Source: Clostridium sp. CAG:245 (GTDB taxonomy: Bacteria > Bacillota > Clostridia > TANB77 > CAG-508). From it: DNA of 16,474 nt. A program made the position numbers and the translations under genes. Shown piece after piece: positions 1-7,098 of the stretch (position 1 is the stretch's first letter; each line of letters opens with the position of its first letter). The stretch covers positions 1,973 through 18,446 of the forward strand of contig FR880060.1 in assembly GCA_000435175.1 (NCBI GenBank). Direction: 5' to 3'. The notes under the pieces are model-generated. The model saw nothing but the letters and a program-made list of their open reading frames with translations, made no database searches and was not told the DNA's origin.

Positions 1-494
1 TTTGCATAATCCTTATTATAATTAAATACATAATCATGTAATAAACTATATTCAGTATTATCATAGTTTTCTCTTGTATAAACCTCATAGCTGTTGTCTA
101 ATTTATATTCACTTGGCAATGCAATATTATTAATAAATTCAAATTTTTCTGGTAAGCTATTTATTTCAACGGTCTGTACATCTGCATCTAATTTTGCCAT
201 TGAGGTACCTTGCATCGGATTAATTTCTAACATTACATTCATATTTTGACTACTAACCATTATTTCATTTTCAGCTTTCGTCACGTTATTATTCGACTTC
301 TTCTGTACAGCCAATATTCCAATACCTAATATAAATACCGCACAAGCCGATGATAAGCCATAGATAATTTTTTTATTTATAATAATCTTAATATAAAATT
401 CTTTTTTGTTTTTCTCTTTTGGTGTCTCATGCTCTTCATCTAGATATTTTTCATCAATATCGCCAAAAGCTCTTAATAAATCTTTTGAATTCAT
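1..494 (-). CDS. Putative membrane-anchored anti-sigma factor (partial, C-terminus beyond window)
   Basis: The reading frame opens with ATG at 494-492 and stays open to the left edge, giving 164 visible residues. The start MNSKDLLRAFGDIDEKYLDE resembles the cytoplasmic N-terminus of small clostridial proteins encoded next to ECF sigma genes. One membrane span follows at about residues 43-63, then a polar, presumably extracellular segment. The start overlaps the sigma factor stop as ATGA, and an AGAGGT Shine-Dalgarno lies eight bases upstream inside the sigma gene, so the two are almost certainly translationally coupled. From this arrangement I infer that it binds and inhibits the sigma factor at the membrane. 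No zinc anti-sigma motif (HxxxCxxC) is visible. The ectodomain is truncated by the window edge, so its signal-sensing part cannot be assigned. Confidence 0.7.
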   Translation of the reverse strand, partial: MNSKDLLRAFGDIDEKYLDEEHETPKEKNKKEFYIKIIINKKIIYGLSSACAVFILGIGILAVQKKSNNNVTKAENEIMVSSQNMNVMLEINPMQGTSMAKLDADVQTVEINSLPEKFEFINNIALPSEYKLDNSYEVYTRENYDNTEYSLLHDYVFNYNKDYA

Positions 495-1045
495 ACCATT
501 TTACCTCTCTCCTCCAAATATTTTCTTAAGGCATTTCTCATTCTTAATAATTCCATTTTCGTTTTACTTTCTTTTTGACTATGTTTTGTTGCTATATCTT
601 TAATCGAACTCATATACCAGTATCTCTCGAGAAATATCACTCTTTTTTCCTTTGACAGATTTTCTAAAAACATATTAAGCTCTTTCACAAGTTCATTGTG
701 TTCAATTTCTTTCTCCATACTATACGTTGGTATGCAATCTTCTAATTCTTCATAAACTAAATCCATTGAATTATTTCTTTTTTGTGCAGTTTTACTATCA
801 TATTTATCAAGAGCCAAATTCCTTGTAATTTTTGCTAGGAAAGCCTTAAAAATATTAGGTCTATTAGGTGGAAGCGCATTCCACGCATGAAAATATGTAT
901 CATTAACGCATTCTTCCGAATCTTCAACACTTGCTAATATGTTATAAGCTATCTTACTACAATATTTTCCATATTTCTTATCTGTTTCTAGTATTGCCAC
1001 TTCATCACGTTTCCAGTAAAGTTCAATTATTTCGTTGTCTTCCAT
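491..1045 (-). CDS. ECF-type RNA polymerase sigma factor
   Basis: This 184-residue protein has the two-domain layout of extracytoplasmic-function sigma-70 factors. Region 2 lies at about residues 21-88, with the conserved stretch ECVNDTYFHAWNALPP followed by KITRNLALDKY. Region 4 lies at about 125-180, with LSKEKRVIFLERYWY and a recognition-helix segment rich in Lys/Arg. There is no region 1 or 3, as expected for ECFs. The ATG at 1045 is preceded by a good AAGGAG site. It directs core RNA polymerase to a small regulon, probably after release from the membrane protein encoded immediately downstream with a 4-bp overlap. A CGTC-type promoter-like sequence just upstream suggests autoregulation. 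The stimulus and ECF subgroup cannot be read from the sequence. Confidence 0.92.
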   Translation of the reverse strand: MEDNEIIELYWKRDEVAILETDKKYGKYCSKIAYNILASVEDSEECVNDTYFHAWNALPPNRPNIFKAFLAKITRNLALDKYDSKTAQKRNNSMDLVYEELEDCIPTYSMEKEIEHNELVKELNMFLENLSKEKRVIFLERYWYMSSIKDIATKHSQKESKTKMELLRMRNALRKYLEERGKMV

Positions 1046-1066
1046 TTTATCTCCTTCATCTATACT

Positions 1067-1092
1067 GACGTAAAATTTTTCATTTAGTCACA
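1067..1092 (-). promoter_or_regulatory. Candidate ECF autoregulatory promoter
   Basis: On the minus strand TGTGAC (1092-1087) is followed after 16 bases by CGTC (1070-1067). This resembles the bipartite TGxAAC-N16-CGTC promoters used by ECF sigma factors of Bacillota such as SigM and SigW. It lies about 20 bases upstream of the sigma gene start and just downstream of the terminator at 1109-1139, where an autoregulated ECF promoter is expected. The -35 is GTGAC rather than GNAAC, so the match is partial. Confidence 0.4.
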
Positions 1093-1108
1093 TATGAATT
1101 ATTTAGTA

Positions 1109-1139
1109 TAAAAAAGACTAACTTATAAAAGCTAATCTT
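1109..1139 (-). terminator. Rho-independent terminator of the rimP-truB operon
   Basis: On the minus strand AAGATTAGCTT pairs with AAGTTAGTCTT through 11 bp around a TTAT loop (arms 1139-1129 and 1124-1114) and runs into a T-rich tract. Two positions are G-U pairs in the minus-strand RNA but would be A-C mismatches on the plus strand, which supports minus orientation. It lies about 200 bases after the truB stop and closes the operon before the ECF promoter. Confidence 0.75.
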
Positions 1140-1341
1140 ATCAATAAATCGTCTGAATTACTACCACTTTCATTTACAGCATCCTCTAATTCCTTGTCAA
1201 GTTCGTTTTATTCTTTCAAATAAAGTATTATTTATTCAATCTGAATAATATCATAGTTCTACACCAGTACAATAATCTTTTCTTATTTTTCAAATTTGTC
1301 ATTTTTTGTTGAATTTCGCCTTTTTATATTTTCTCATACTG

Positions 1342-2280
1342 TTAGTCTTGTATAATCAAATCTCTTTTTAATTTATTTCCACTAACAATTCCAAGTCCTA
1401 TAAATTTATTGTCTAAGTATATTCTATATGTTTCATCTGTTAAATTGTTTTTCTGTGTTTCTTCTTTAACATTTCTTCGTGTCACATCAAATTCTGTTAT
1501 TTTACAATTTTCTATATCTAGCTTTACTCCATTTACATATTTGCTATAATCTTGTGTATTTAGTTCTATTCTATTATTATGTTTAAATATTTCTTCTATA
1601 GAAATTATGCAAGAGTAGTCTTTATTTTCTATTTTTTCTTTTAATTCTTCTACAGTAATTGCATTTTCTATTTTAAAATCTCCAACCACAGTTCTTTTTA
1701 ACTCTTTCATTAAGCCAACTGTTCCAAGCTTTTCTGCTATATCCTCGCATAAACTCCTTATGTAAGTTCCTTTTGAACATTGCACTCTAAAGCTTATTTG
1801 TTTTTCTGTTTTATTTATGTTTAGTAGTTCAATATCATATATTTCTATTTGTCTTGGCTCTAATTTTACCTCTTGTCCTTTTCTTGCATATTCATATAGC
1901 TTTTTCCCATTTATTTTTATTGCAGAATAAATTGGTGGAGTTTGTTCTTGTTTTCCAATAAATGTTTTTAAAATTTCTTTTACATATTGCTCTTCTAAGC
2001 TTTTAGCTGAAACTTCTTTTTCTTCTATTACTTCTCCCTCTACATCTGCTGTCGAAGTTTTTTTGCCTAATTCTAATACAACTTCATATTCTTTATCATG
2101 GTTTATTAAATATTTAGAAATTTTAGTTGCTTCTCCAATTAAAAGTGGTAATACTCCTGTTGCATTAGGGTCTAATGTACCAGTATGTCCTACTTTAGAA
2201 TTTGTTAGTTTTTTTACTTTATAAACCACATCATGCGATGTACAGCCTTTTTCTTTATTTATTAAAATTATTCCGTTCAA
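1342..2280 (-). CDS. truB: tRNA pseudouridine(55) synthase TruB
   Basis: TruB isomerises uridine 55 of the T-loop to pseudouridine in nearly all tRNAs. The catalytic motif GHTGTLDPNATG is present with the nucleophilic Asp near residue 37, followed by KxYxxARxG-like and YIRSLCEDI motifs of the family. The C-terminal portion from about residue 230 corresponds to the PUA-like extension. I choose the TTG at 2280 because it gives the canonical start MNGIILINKEKG, has GAAAGGAG seven bases upstream, and yields about 312 residues, the usual size. A longer frame from a TTG at 2301 would place the start inside the palindrome and lacks a ribosome site. It is the last gene of the operon, 71 bases after nrnA. 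Its Shine-Dalgarno lies in a strong hairpin, so translation may be structure-controlled. The ribF and rpsO genes that often follow are absent. Confidence 0.96.
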   Translation of the reverse strand: MNGIILINKEKGCTSHDVVYKVKKLTNSKVGHTGTLDPNATGVLPLLIGEATKISKYLINHDKEYEVVLELGKKTSTADVEGEVIEEKEVSAKSLEEQYVKEILKTFIGKQEQTPPIYSAIKINGKKLYEYARKGQEVKLEPRQIEIYDIELLNINKTEKQISFRVQCSKGTYIRSLCEDIAEKLGTVGLMKELKRTVVGDFKIENAITVEELKEKIENKDYSCIISIEEIFKHNNRIELNTQDYSKYVNGVKLDIENCKITEFDVTRRNVKEETQKNNLTDETYRIYLDNKFIGLGIVSGNKLKRDLIIQD

Positions 2281-2283
2281 TTT

Positions 2284-2336
2284 AATGCTCCTTTCGCCCA
2301 ATAGGGACGCCCCTTTTTGGGCGAAAGGGCATCCCC
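2284..2336 (-). promoter_or_regulatory. GC-rich palindromic element that occludes the truB ribosome binding site
   Basis: Two perfect 12-base arms, 2290-2301 and 2317-2328 (CCTTTCGCCCAA and its complement), flank an inner AGGG/CCCT stem. On the minus-strand RNA the downstream arm ends in the GAAAGGAG that serves as the truB Shine-Dalgarno. A second helix, GGGATGCCC (2335-2327) with GGGCGTCCC (2312-2304), pairs over 9 bp with one G-U pair and competes with the first. The element is strikingly GC-rich for this genome. It could be a cis-acting translational switch or a copy of a dispersed intergenic palindromic repeat; I cannot tell which from one window. No T tract follows, so it is not a typical terminator. 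Confidence 0.6.
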
Positions 2337-2351
2337 ATTTGGCGACAAAAT

Positions 2352-3305
2352 TTATTTTAGGCAGCTTCTTATTCTGTTTATCATCTGGTTTTTTACTTGT
2401 TCTATGGTTCCTGGTAAATTGCTACAACCTGCTGCACGTAAATGTCCGCCACCACTAAACATCATTGCAACTTCTGCTGCATTTACATAGTTTTTAGAGC
2501 GTATTGATGCTTTTATTCCTTTGCTTGTTTCTCTTAAGAATAGTGAAACTTCAACACCTTCAACGTCTCTACCATTTTCTACAATTCCGTCGTAGTCTCC
2601 GTTTTCGGCTCCAACTTTTTCTTCGTCTGCCTTTGTTATGTATGTGTAGGTTATTTTGCCCTCTTCTAAAAACTCAAGTCTTTCAAGTGCAATTCTGTGT
2701 AATTCAAATTTAGCTCTTGTCTTGCTTGAATATACCTTATCATATATTTGTGATACTTTTACACCTTTTTCGCATAGCTCTGCAACAAATCTAAAAGTTT
2801 CTGCTGTAACTGTTGAGTATCTAAATCCACCTGTATCTGTGATTATTCCTGCTAAGATGCAAGTTCCAATTTCTTTAGTAACTTCTATTCCAAAGTAACT
2901 AAATGCGACTAATAATAGTTGGGCACATGCTGGTGAATCTTGGCTTATGAAGTTGTAATCTGCATACATTGTGTTACTGCTGTGGTGGTCTATTGCAACC
3001 TTTACTTTTGCATTATCAAAATATTTTGCAAATCCATTTAATAACCTAATACTTGCACAATCTAAAGCTATTGCTAAATCGTATTCTTGTATGTCAGATT
3101 CTTTCTTTATTTTTTCTACTCCTGGCAAAAAGCTGAATGCACTTGGATACTCTGGTATTATTACGTCTGCTTCTTTGTTTAATTGCTCCAATGCCAATTT
3201 CATAGCAAGTGCACTTCCAATGGCGTCACCATCTGGATTTTCATGTACTACTATTGCAATGGTATTTGCTTTTTTTATTTCTTCTAAAATATTATCTAAA
3301 GTCAT
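2352..3305 (-). CDS. nrnA: DHH/DHHA1 family bifunctional oligoribonuclease and pAp phosphatase NrnA
   Basis: NrnA enzymes degrade nanoRNAs of two to five nucleotides from the 5' end and dephosphorylate 3'-phosphoadenosine 5'-phosphate. The N-terminal DHH domain shows all metal-binding motifs: HENPDGDAIGS near residue 21, ALDCA near 80, the DHH signature DHHSSN near 106 and GIITDTGGFRYS near 153. The C-terminal DHHA1 domain carries the substrate-binding GGGHLRAAG near 285. The length of 317 residues is normal. ATG at 3305 has an AAGGA site six bases upstream. The gene lies between rbfA and truB, the usual place in Clostridia and Bacilli, and is cotranscribed with them. A palindrome fills the gap to rbfA. 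Cytoplasmic. Confidence 0.94.
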   Translation of the reverse strand: MTLDNILEEIKKANTIAIVVHENPDGDAIGSALAMKLALEQLNKEADVIIPEYPSAFSFLPGVEKIKKESDIQEYDLAIALDCASIRLLNGFAKYFDNAKVKVAIDHHSSNTMYADYNFISQDSPACAQLLLVAFSYFGIEVTKEIGTCILAGIITDTGGFRYSTVTAETFRFVAELCEKGVKVSQIYDKVYSSKTRAKFELHRIALERLEFLEEGKITYTYITKADEEKVGAENGDYDGIVENGRDVEGVEVSLFLRETSKGIKASIRSKNYVNAAEVAMMFSGGGHLRAAGCSNLPGTIEQVKNQMINRIRSCLK

Positions 3306-3327
3306 TATTGTTCCTTCCTATATAGAC

Positions 3328-3367
3328 TTTTAGGGACCGCATAATAAAAGTTGTGCTGTCCCTAAAA
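3328..3367. repeat. Palindromic element in the rbfA-nrnA gap
   Basis: Perfect 10-base arms TTTTAGGGAC (3328-3337) and GTCCCTAAAA (3358-3367) enclose a further six-base stem, GCATAA with TTGTGC, around a TAAAAG loop, separated by one mismatched pair. The element starts three bases after the rbfA stop and ends before the nrnA ribosome site. It lacks a T tract in the direction of transcription. The AGGGAC ends also occur inside the palindrome at 2284-2336, suggesting dispersed REP-like intergenic units, or a processing/stability hairpin in the operon mRNA. Confidence 0.6.
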
Positions 3368-3370
3368 ATA

Positions 3371-3745
3371 TTATTTTTTCTCTTTTATTGCCTTATCTTG
3401 TTCACTAATTTGCTTTAAAATATTATCTATTCTTTCTCCATGTTCTATTGAATCATCATATTCAAATACAAGCTCTGGAGTAATTCTTAAATTTACCATT
3501 CTAGCAACTTGTGATCTCATAAAGCCTGCAGAGTCTTTTAACCCTTGCATAGTTTTTTCTACACTTTTTGAATTTAACATACTTACATATACTTTCGCAT
3601 ATTTTAAGTCTGGTGTTACCTTTACTCTTGTAACACTTATCATTCCTGTAACATCAGGATTTTTCAATTCATAAGTTATTATTTGGCTTAAGGCTTTCAT
3701 TAATTCTTCATTAACTCTGCCAAGTCTAGCTTCATTTTTACTCAT
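3371..3745 (-). CDS. rbfA: 30S ribosome-binding factor RbfA
   Basis: RbfA is a small KH-fold protein that binds the 30S subunit near helix 1 and the neck of 16S rRNA and is needed for late maturation and cold growth. The 124-residue product matches the family in length. It has the recognisable run ARLGRVNEELMKALSQIITYEL at the N-terminus, DPxxxxxxSVTRVKVTPDLKYAKVYVS-like strand/helix content in the middle, and a conserved LRITPELVFEYDDSIEHGERI near residues 87-107. A charged lysine-rich tail follows. It lies 32 bases after infB, the normal neighbour, within the same operon. Confidence 0.95.
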   Translation of the reverse strand: MSKNEARLGRVNEELMKALSQIITYELKNPDVTGMISVTRVKVTPDLKYAKVYVSMLNSKSVEKTMQGLKDSAGFMRSQVARMVNLRITPELVFEYDDSIEHGERIDNILKQISEQDKAIKEKK

Positions 3746-3777
3746 TTTCTCTAAAATTTCCTTTCTTCGGTTTTAGA

Positions 3778-6700
3778 TTATTTGTTCATTCCATGTTCTT
3801 GAGAAATTTGTTGTACTTTTGATTTTTTAGTTCTTTTTATTTCTTCCATTACGAATACTTCTATAATGTCGCCTTCTTTAATATCGTTGTAATTCTCAAT
3901 TTGAAGACCACATTCGAACCCTTTAGCAACTTCTTTAACGTCATCTTTAAATCTCTTTAATGATGCAAGTTTGCCTTCGTGTATTACAACATCTTCTCTT
4001 ATTACTCTTACTCCTGCATTTCTTTCAACTTTTCCGTCTTTTACATATCCACCAGCAATTGTTCCAACATTTGAAACCTTGAATGTTTGTCTTACTTCTA
4101 CATTTCCGATTACTTTTTCTTCGTAAACTGGGTCTAGTAAACCGTTCATTGCAGCTTCAACGTCTTCTAATGCTTGGTAAATTACAGAATATAACTTGAT
4201 TTCTACTCCTTGTTTTTCTGCAACTTCTTTTGCTGTTGCGTTTGGTCTTACATTAAATCCTATTATTATAGCCTTTGCAGCTTTTGCTAGGTTAACATCA
4301 GATTCATTTATAGCTCCTGCATTTGAGTGTATTACTTTTACTGCAACTTCGTTGTCAGATAATTTTTCAAGAGATTGCTTTAATGCTTCTGCTGTACCTT
4401 GAACATCTGCTTTTACAATTATATTTAATTGTTTTAAGTTTTCGTGTTCCATTTGCTCGAATAGATTGCTTAATGTTACTTTGTTGTATGCATTCATAGC
4501 ATCTTCTCTTGCTTTTCTTTCTCTTCTTTCTATTAAGTGTTTAGCCATTTTTTCATCTTTAACTTCATAGAAAGTTTCTCCTGCTTCTGGTACTTTTGTA
4601 AGTCCCATAATTTCTACTGGTGTAGAAGGACCTGCACACTTAACACGTTTTCCTTTATCGTCTTTCATTGCCCTAATTCTACCAATTGATGTTCCAACAA
4701 CTACTGTATCTCCAACGTCTAAGCTTCCTCTTTGTACTAATACAGATGCGATAGGACCTTTTGCTTTATCTAGTCTTGCTTCTATTACAACACCTTTAGC
4801 TTGCTTATTTGGATTTACTTTTAAATCTTGCATGTCTGAAACTAATAATACCATTTCTAGTAATTGGTCTATGTTGATATGTTGTTTTGCAGAAATTTCT
4901 ACAAATACTGTATCTCCACCCCATTCTTCTGGAACTAATTCATATTTCATTAATTCTTGTTTTACCTTTTCTGGGTTAGCTCCTGGTACATCAATTTTGT
5001 TTATTGCAACTATTATTGGAATTCCAGCTGCTTTAGCATGGTTTATAGCTTCAACAGTTTGTGGCATTACACCATCATCTGCTGCAACAACAAGTATTGC
5101 AACATCTGTAATTTGAGCGCCTCTAGCACGCATACTTGTAAATGCCTCGTGTCCTGGTGTATCTAAAAATGTAATTTCTCTTCCATTTATTGATACCTTA
5201 TATGCACCAATATGTTGTGTAATTCCTCCGGCTTCGCCTTCTATTACATTTGTTTTTCTAATTGCATCTAGAAGTGATGTTTTACCATGGTCAACGTGTC
5301 CCATAACAACAACTACTGGAGCTCTTTGAACTAAGTCTTCTGCCTTATCTTCTGACTCGTCAAATAGTATATCTTCTTCTTTAACTTCTTCCTTCTTGTT
5401 TGCTGTTACACCAAATTCTTCTGCTACTAAGAATGCTGTATCGAAATCTAGCTCTTGGTTTATAGTTGCCATTATTCCTAATCCCATAAGCTTTGTTATT
5501 ACTTCACCACTTGTTTTCTTTAACTCTGCTGCTAGGTCTTTAACACTTATGCTCTCTGGAATTGTTATTTCTGTTAGCTTAAATATTTTTTGCTTATTTC
5601 TTTCCTCAGTATTTTTCTGATTTTTACGTTTACCCTTCTTACCACGTTCTGTTGATAAATCGTAGTAATCAAGCATTCCACCTTCTTGGTCTCCAAACAT
5701 GTTAGAAAGCTTATCTACTTGTTTTAAATTCTTTAACTTGCCCTCATCATATTCTTCTTCACCATTGAATCTTCTAGACTTATTCTTATTTTGCTTATTT
5801 TCATCATATTTATTGCTCTTAGCCTTGAAACTTGCCTTTGTAGAATAATCTCTTTGGCTTTCTTTTTCAACAATTTCAGTCTCTAATATATCGTTAATTT
5901 TCTTGTCTAATCTCTTCTCATCTAATGGTCTCCTGTTGAAACCACCATTGTTGTTCCTGTTAAAGCCATTATTATCACGATTATTATTTCTATTAAAGCC
6001 ATTGTTATCACGGTTATTTCTGTTAAATCCGTTGTTATCACGGTTATTTTTATTATAACCATTATTGCCATTATTAAATCTATTATTTTGGCCATTTTGA
6101 TTATTTTGTCTGTAACCATCTCTTGATTGATTATTATTTTGGAATCTATCATTTCTATTGAAGTTATTGTTTCTTTGGAATTGGTTTCTGTTATTACTAA
6201 AGTCTCTGTTACCATTATTATTTCCAAATTCTCTATTTCCATTATTGAAGTTATTTCTTCTTTGGAAAGAATCGTTTCTTGAATACTCGCCTCTGTTGTC
6301 GTTTCTAGAATTTTCTCCTCTATAATTGTCATTTTTGTCATGAGATTCTGTTCTATCATTCTTTACAACTTCAGTTTTTAAGCTTTCTGCTTTTACAGCT
6401 TCTTGTTTTGCTTCTGCTTTAACTTCTGGCTTTGGAGCTTCTGTTTTTACAGTTTCAGTCTTTACTGTTTCTGCCTTTGGAGTTTCAGCTTTTTCTACTT
6501 TTGCAGTTTCTGTTTTTACTTCGGTTGTAGTAGCTTTAGCAACATTCTCTTCTTTCTTAACTTCTTCTTTCTTTGCAGTTTCAGCTTTTACATCTGCCTT
6601 TGGCTTTTCTTCTTTTTTACCAAGTCCAAATAATTCATTTACCGTAAGAGGTTTATTAGGTTTATTTCTGTAAACAATATTATAATCGTTATTATTTCTT

Positions 6701-7047
6701 CTTTTTACAAAACCTACATCTTTTCTTTCTTCAGCTTTCTTAGTGTCTTTCTTAGAATCCTCTTCATCATTTAATATAACTTCTCTTCTAATAATTACTG
6801 GAGTATCTTTTTTGTTATCTTTCTTTGTTTCTTTTTTTGTTTCTTTCTTATTTTCCACTTTATTTTCCTTTTTCACATTATTTTTATTATTTTTTGAATA
6901 TGCATTTCTAATTTCTGTTGCTTGTTCATCAGTCACATTACTTAAATGGCTTGTTACATCTATGCCTAGCGACTTTGCTTTTTCAAGTACATCTTTGCTT
7001 GACATTCCTATTTCTTTTGCTAGTTCGTGAATTTTTATTTTACCCAA
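3778..7047 (-). CDS. infB: Translation initiation factor IF-2 with very long Asn/Arg-rich linker
   Basis: IF2 is the GTPase that recruits fMet-tRNA to the 30S subunit and promotes subunit joining. An IF2_N domain (KIKIHELAKEIGMSSKDVLE) opens the protein. A second, related segment at about residues 490-550 precedes the G domain. The GTPase motifs are intact: GHVDHGKT near 586, GITQHIG near 611, DTPGHEA near 632, NKID near 686 and a following SAK. Domains II, III and the tRNA-binding IV complete the C-terminus. Between the folded parts lie a Lys/Glu/Thr/Val repeat tract (about 147-233) and an Asn/Arg/Gly/Phe tract (about 239-376) with tandem RDNNGFNRNN units. At about 1089 residues it is far longer than the roughly 700 of B. 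subtilis. I prefer TTG at 7047, which leaves a G-rich site (GGGGGGTGG) at correct spacing and gives MGKIKIHELAKEIG; GTG at 7056 has no room for a ribosome site. ylxQ, normally just upstream, is absent. Confidence 0.96.
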   Translation of the reverse strand: MGKIKIHELAKEIGMSSKDVLEKAKSLGIDVTSHLSNVTDEQATEIRNAYSKNNKNNVKKENKVENKKETKKETKKDNKKDTPVIIRREVILNDEEDSKKDTKKAEERKDVGFVKRRNNNDYNIVYRNKPNKPLTVNELFGLGKKEEKPKADVKAETAKKEEVKKEENVAKATTTEVKTETAKVEKAETPKAETVKTETVKTEAPKPEVKAEAKQEAVKAESLKTEVVKNDRTESHDKNDNYRGENSRNDNRGEYSRNDSFQRRNNFNNGNREFGNNNGNRDFSNNRNQFQRNNNFNRNDRFQNNNQSRDGYRQNNQNGQNNRFNNGNNGYNKNNRDNNGFNRNNRDNNGFNRNNNRDNNGFNRNNNGGFNRRPLDEKRLDKKINDILETEIVEKESQRDYSTKASFKAKSNKYDENKQNKNKSRRFNGEEEYDEGKLKNLKQVDKLSNMFGDQEGGMLDYYDLSTERGKKGKRKNQKNTEERNKQKIFKLTEITIPESISVKDLAAELKKTSGEVITKLMGLGIMATINQELDFDTAFLVAEEFGVTANKKEEVKEEDILFDESEDKAEDLVQRAPVVVVMGHVDHGKTSLLDAIRKTNVIEGEAGGITQHIGAYKVSINGREITFLDTPGHEAFTSMRARGAQITDVAILVVAADDGVMPQTVEAINHAKAAGIPIIVAINKIDVPGANPEKVKQELMKYELVPEEWGGDTVFVEISAKQHINIDQLLEMVLLVSDMQDLKVNPNKQAKGVVIEARLDKAKGPIASVLVQRGSLDVGDTVVVGTSIGRIRAMKDDKGKRVKCAGPSTPVEIMGLTKVPEAGETFYEVKDEKMAKHLIERRERKAREDAMNAYNKVTLSNLFEQMEHENLKQLNIIVKADVQGTAEALKQSLEKLSDNEVAVKVIHSNAGAINESDVNLAKAAKAIIIGFNVRPNATAKEVAEKQGVEIKLYSVIYQALEDVEAAMNGLLDPVYEEKVIGNVEVRQTFKVSNVGTIAGGYVKDGKVERNAGVRVIREDVVIHEGKLASLKRFKDDVKEVAKGFECGLQIENYNDIKEGDIIEVFVMEEIKRTKKSKVQQISQEHGMNK
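5929..6342 (-). repeat. Asn/Arg-rich low-complexity tract within infB, with tandem repeats
   Basis: This part of infB encodes a low-complexity tract in which, over residues 241-380, I count about 56 Asn and 23 Arg of 140, with regularly spaced Phe/Tyr and few acidic residues. At 5947-6042 the unit RDNNGFNRNN occurs three times, encoded by 30- to 33-base tandem repeats. The tract produces long spurious open frames on other frames, which are not genes. The repeats probably expand and contract by slippage. Confidence 0.85.
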
Positions 7048-7098
7048 TAATTCCACCCCCCTATATTTATTCTTGTGCTTAATTCCTTTTTATTTTCT

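Larger units (their letters stand above)
1046..1341. other. Intergenic region between truB and the ECF sigma gene
   Basis: This 296-base stretch has no intact gene. Besides the terminator and candidate promoter listed separately, the minus strand at 1207-1118 has an open run of about 29 codons reading NELDKELEDAVNESG and onward, ending in TAG inside the terminator stem. It looks protein-like but has no start codon and is preceded by in-frame stops. The rest (about 1210-1341) is AT-rich with nothing recognisable. Confidence 0.6.

Noticed and set aside
2290..2328. Terminator between nrnA and truB
   Set aside because: The stem is followed by the truB ribosome site and start codon rather than by a T tract.
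2504..3333. Several plus-strand open frames of 60-120 codons opposite nrnA
   Set aside because: They are antisense shadows of the DHH gene, whose motifs are intact on the minus strand; none has a plausible ribosome site with family features.
5922..6359. A 145-codon open frame on the minus strand, out of frame with infB
   Set aside because: It is a frame shadow of the Asn/Arg-rich repeat tract, dominated by Ile/Thr/Met, with no ribosome site or family resemblance.
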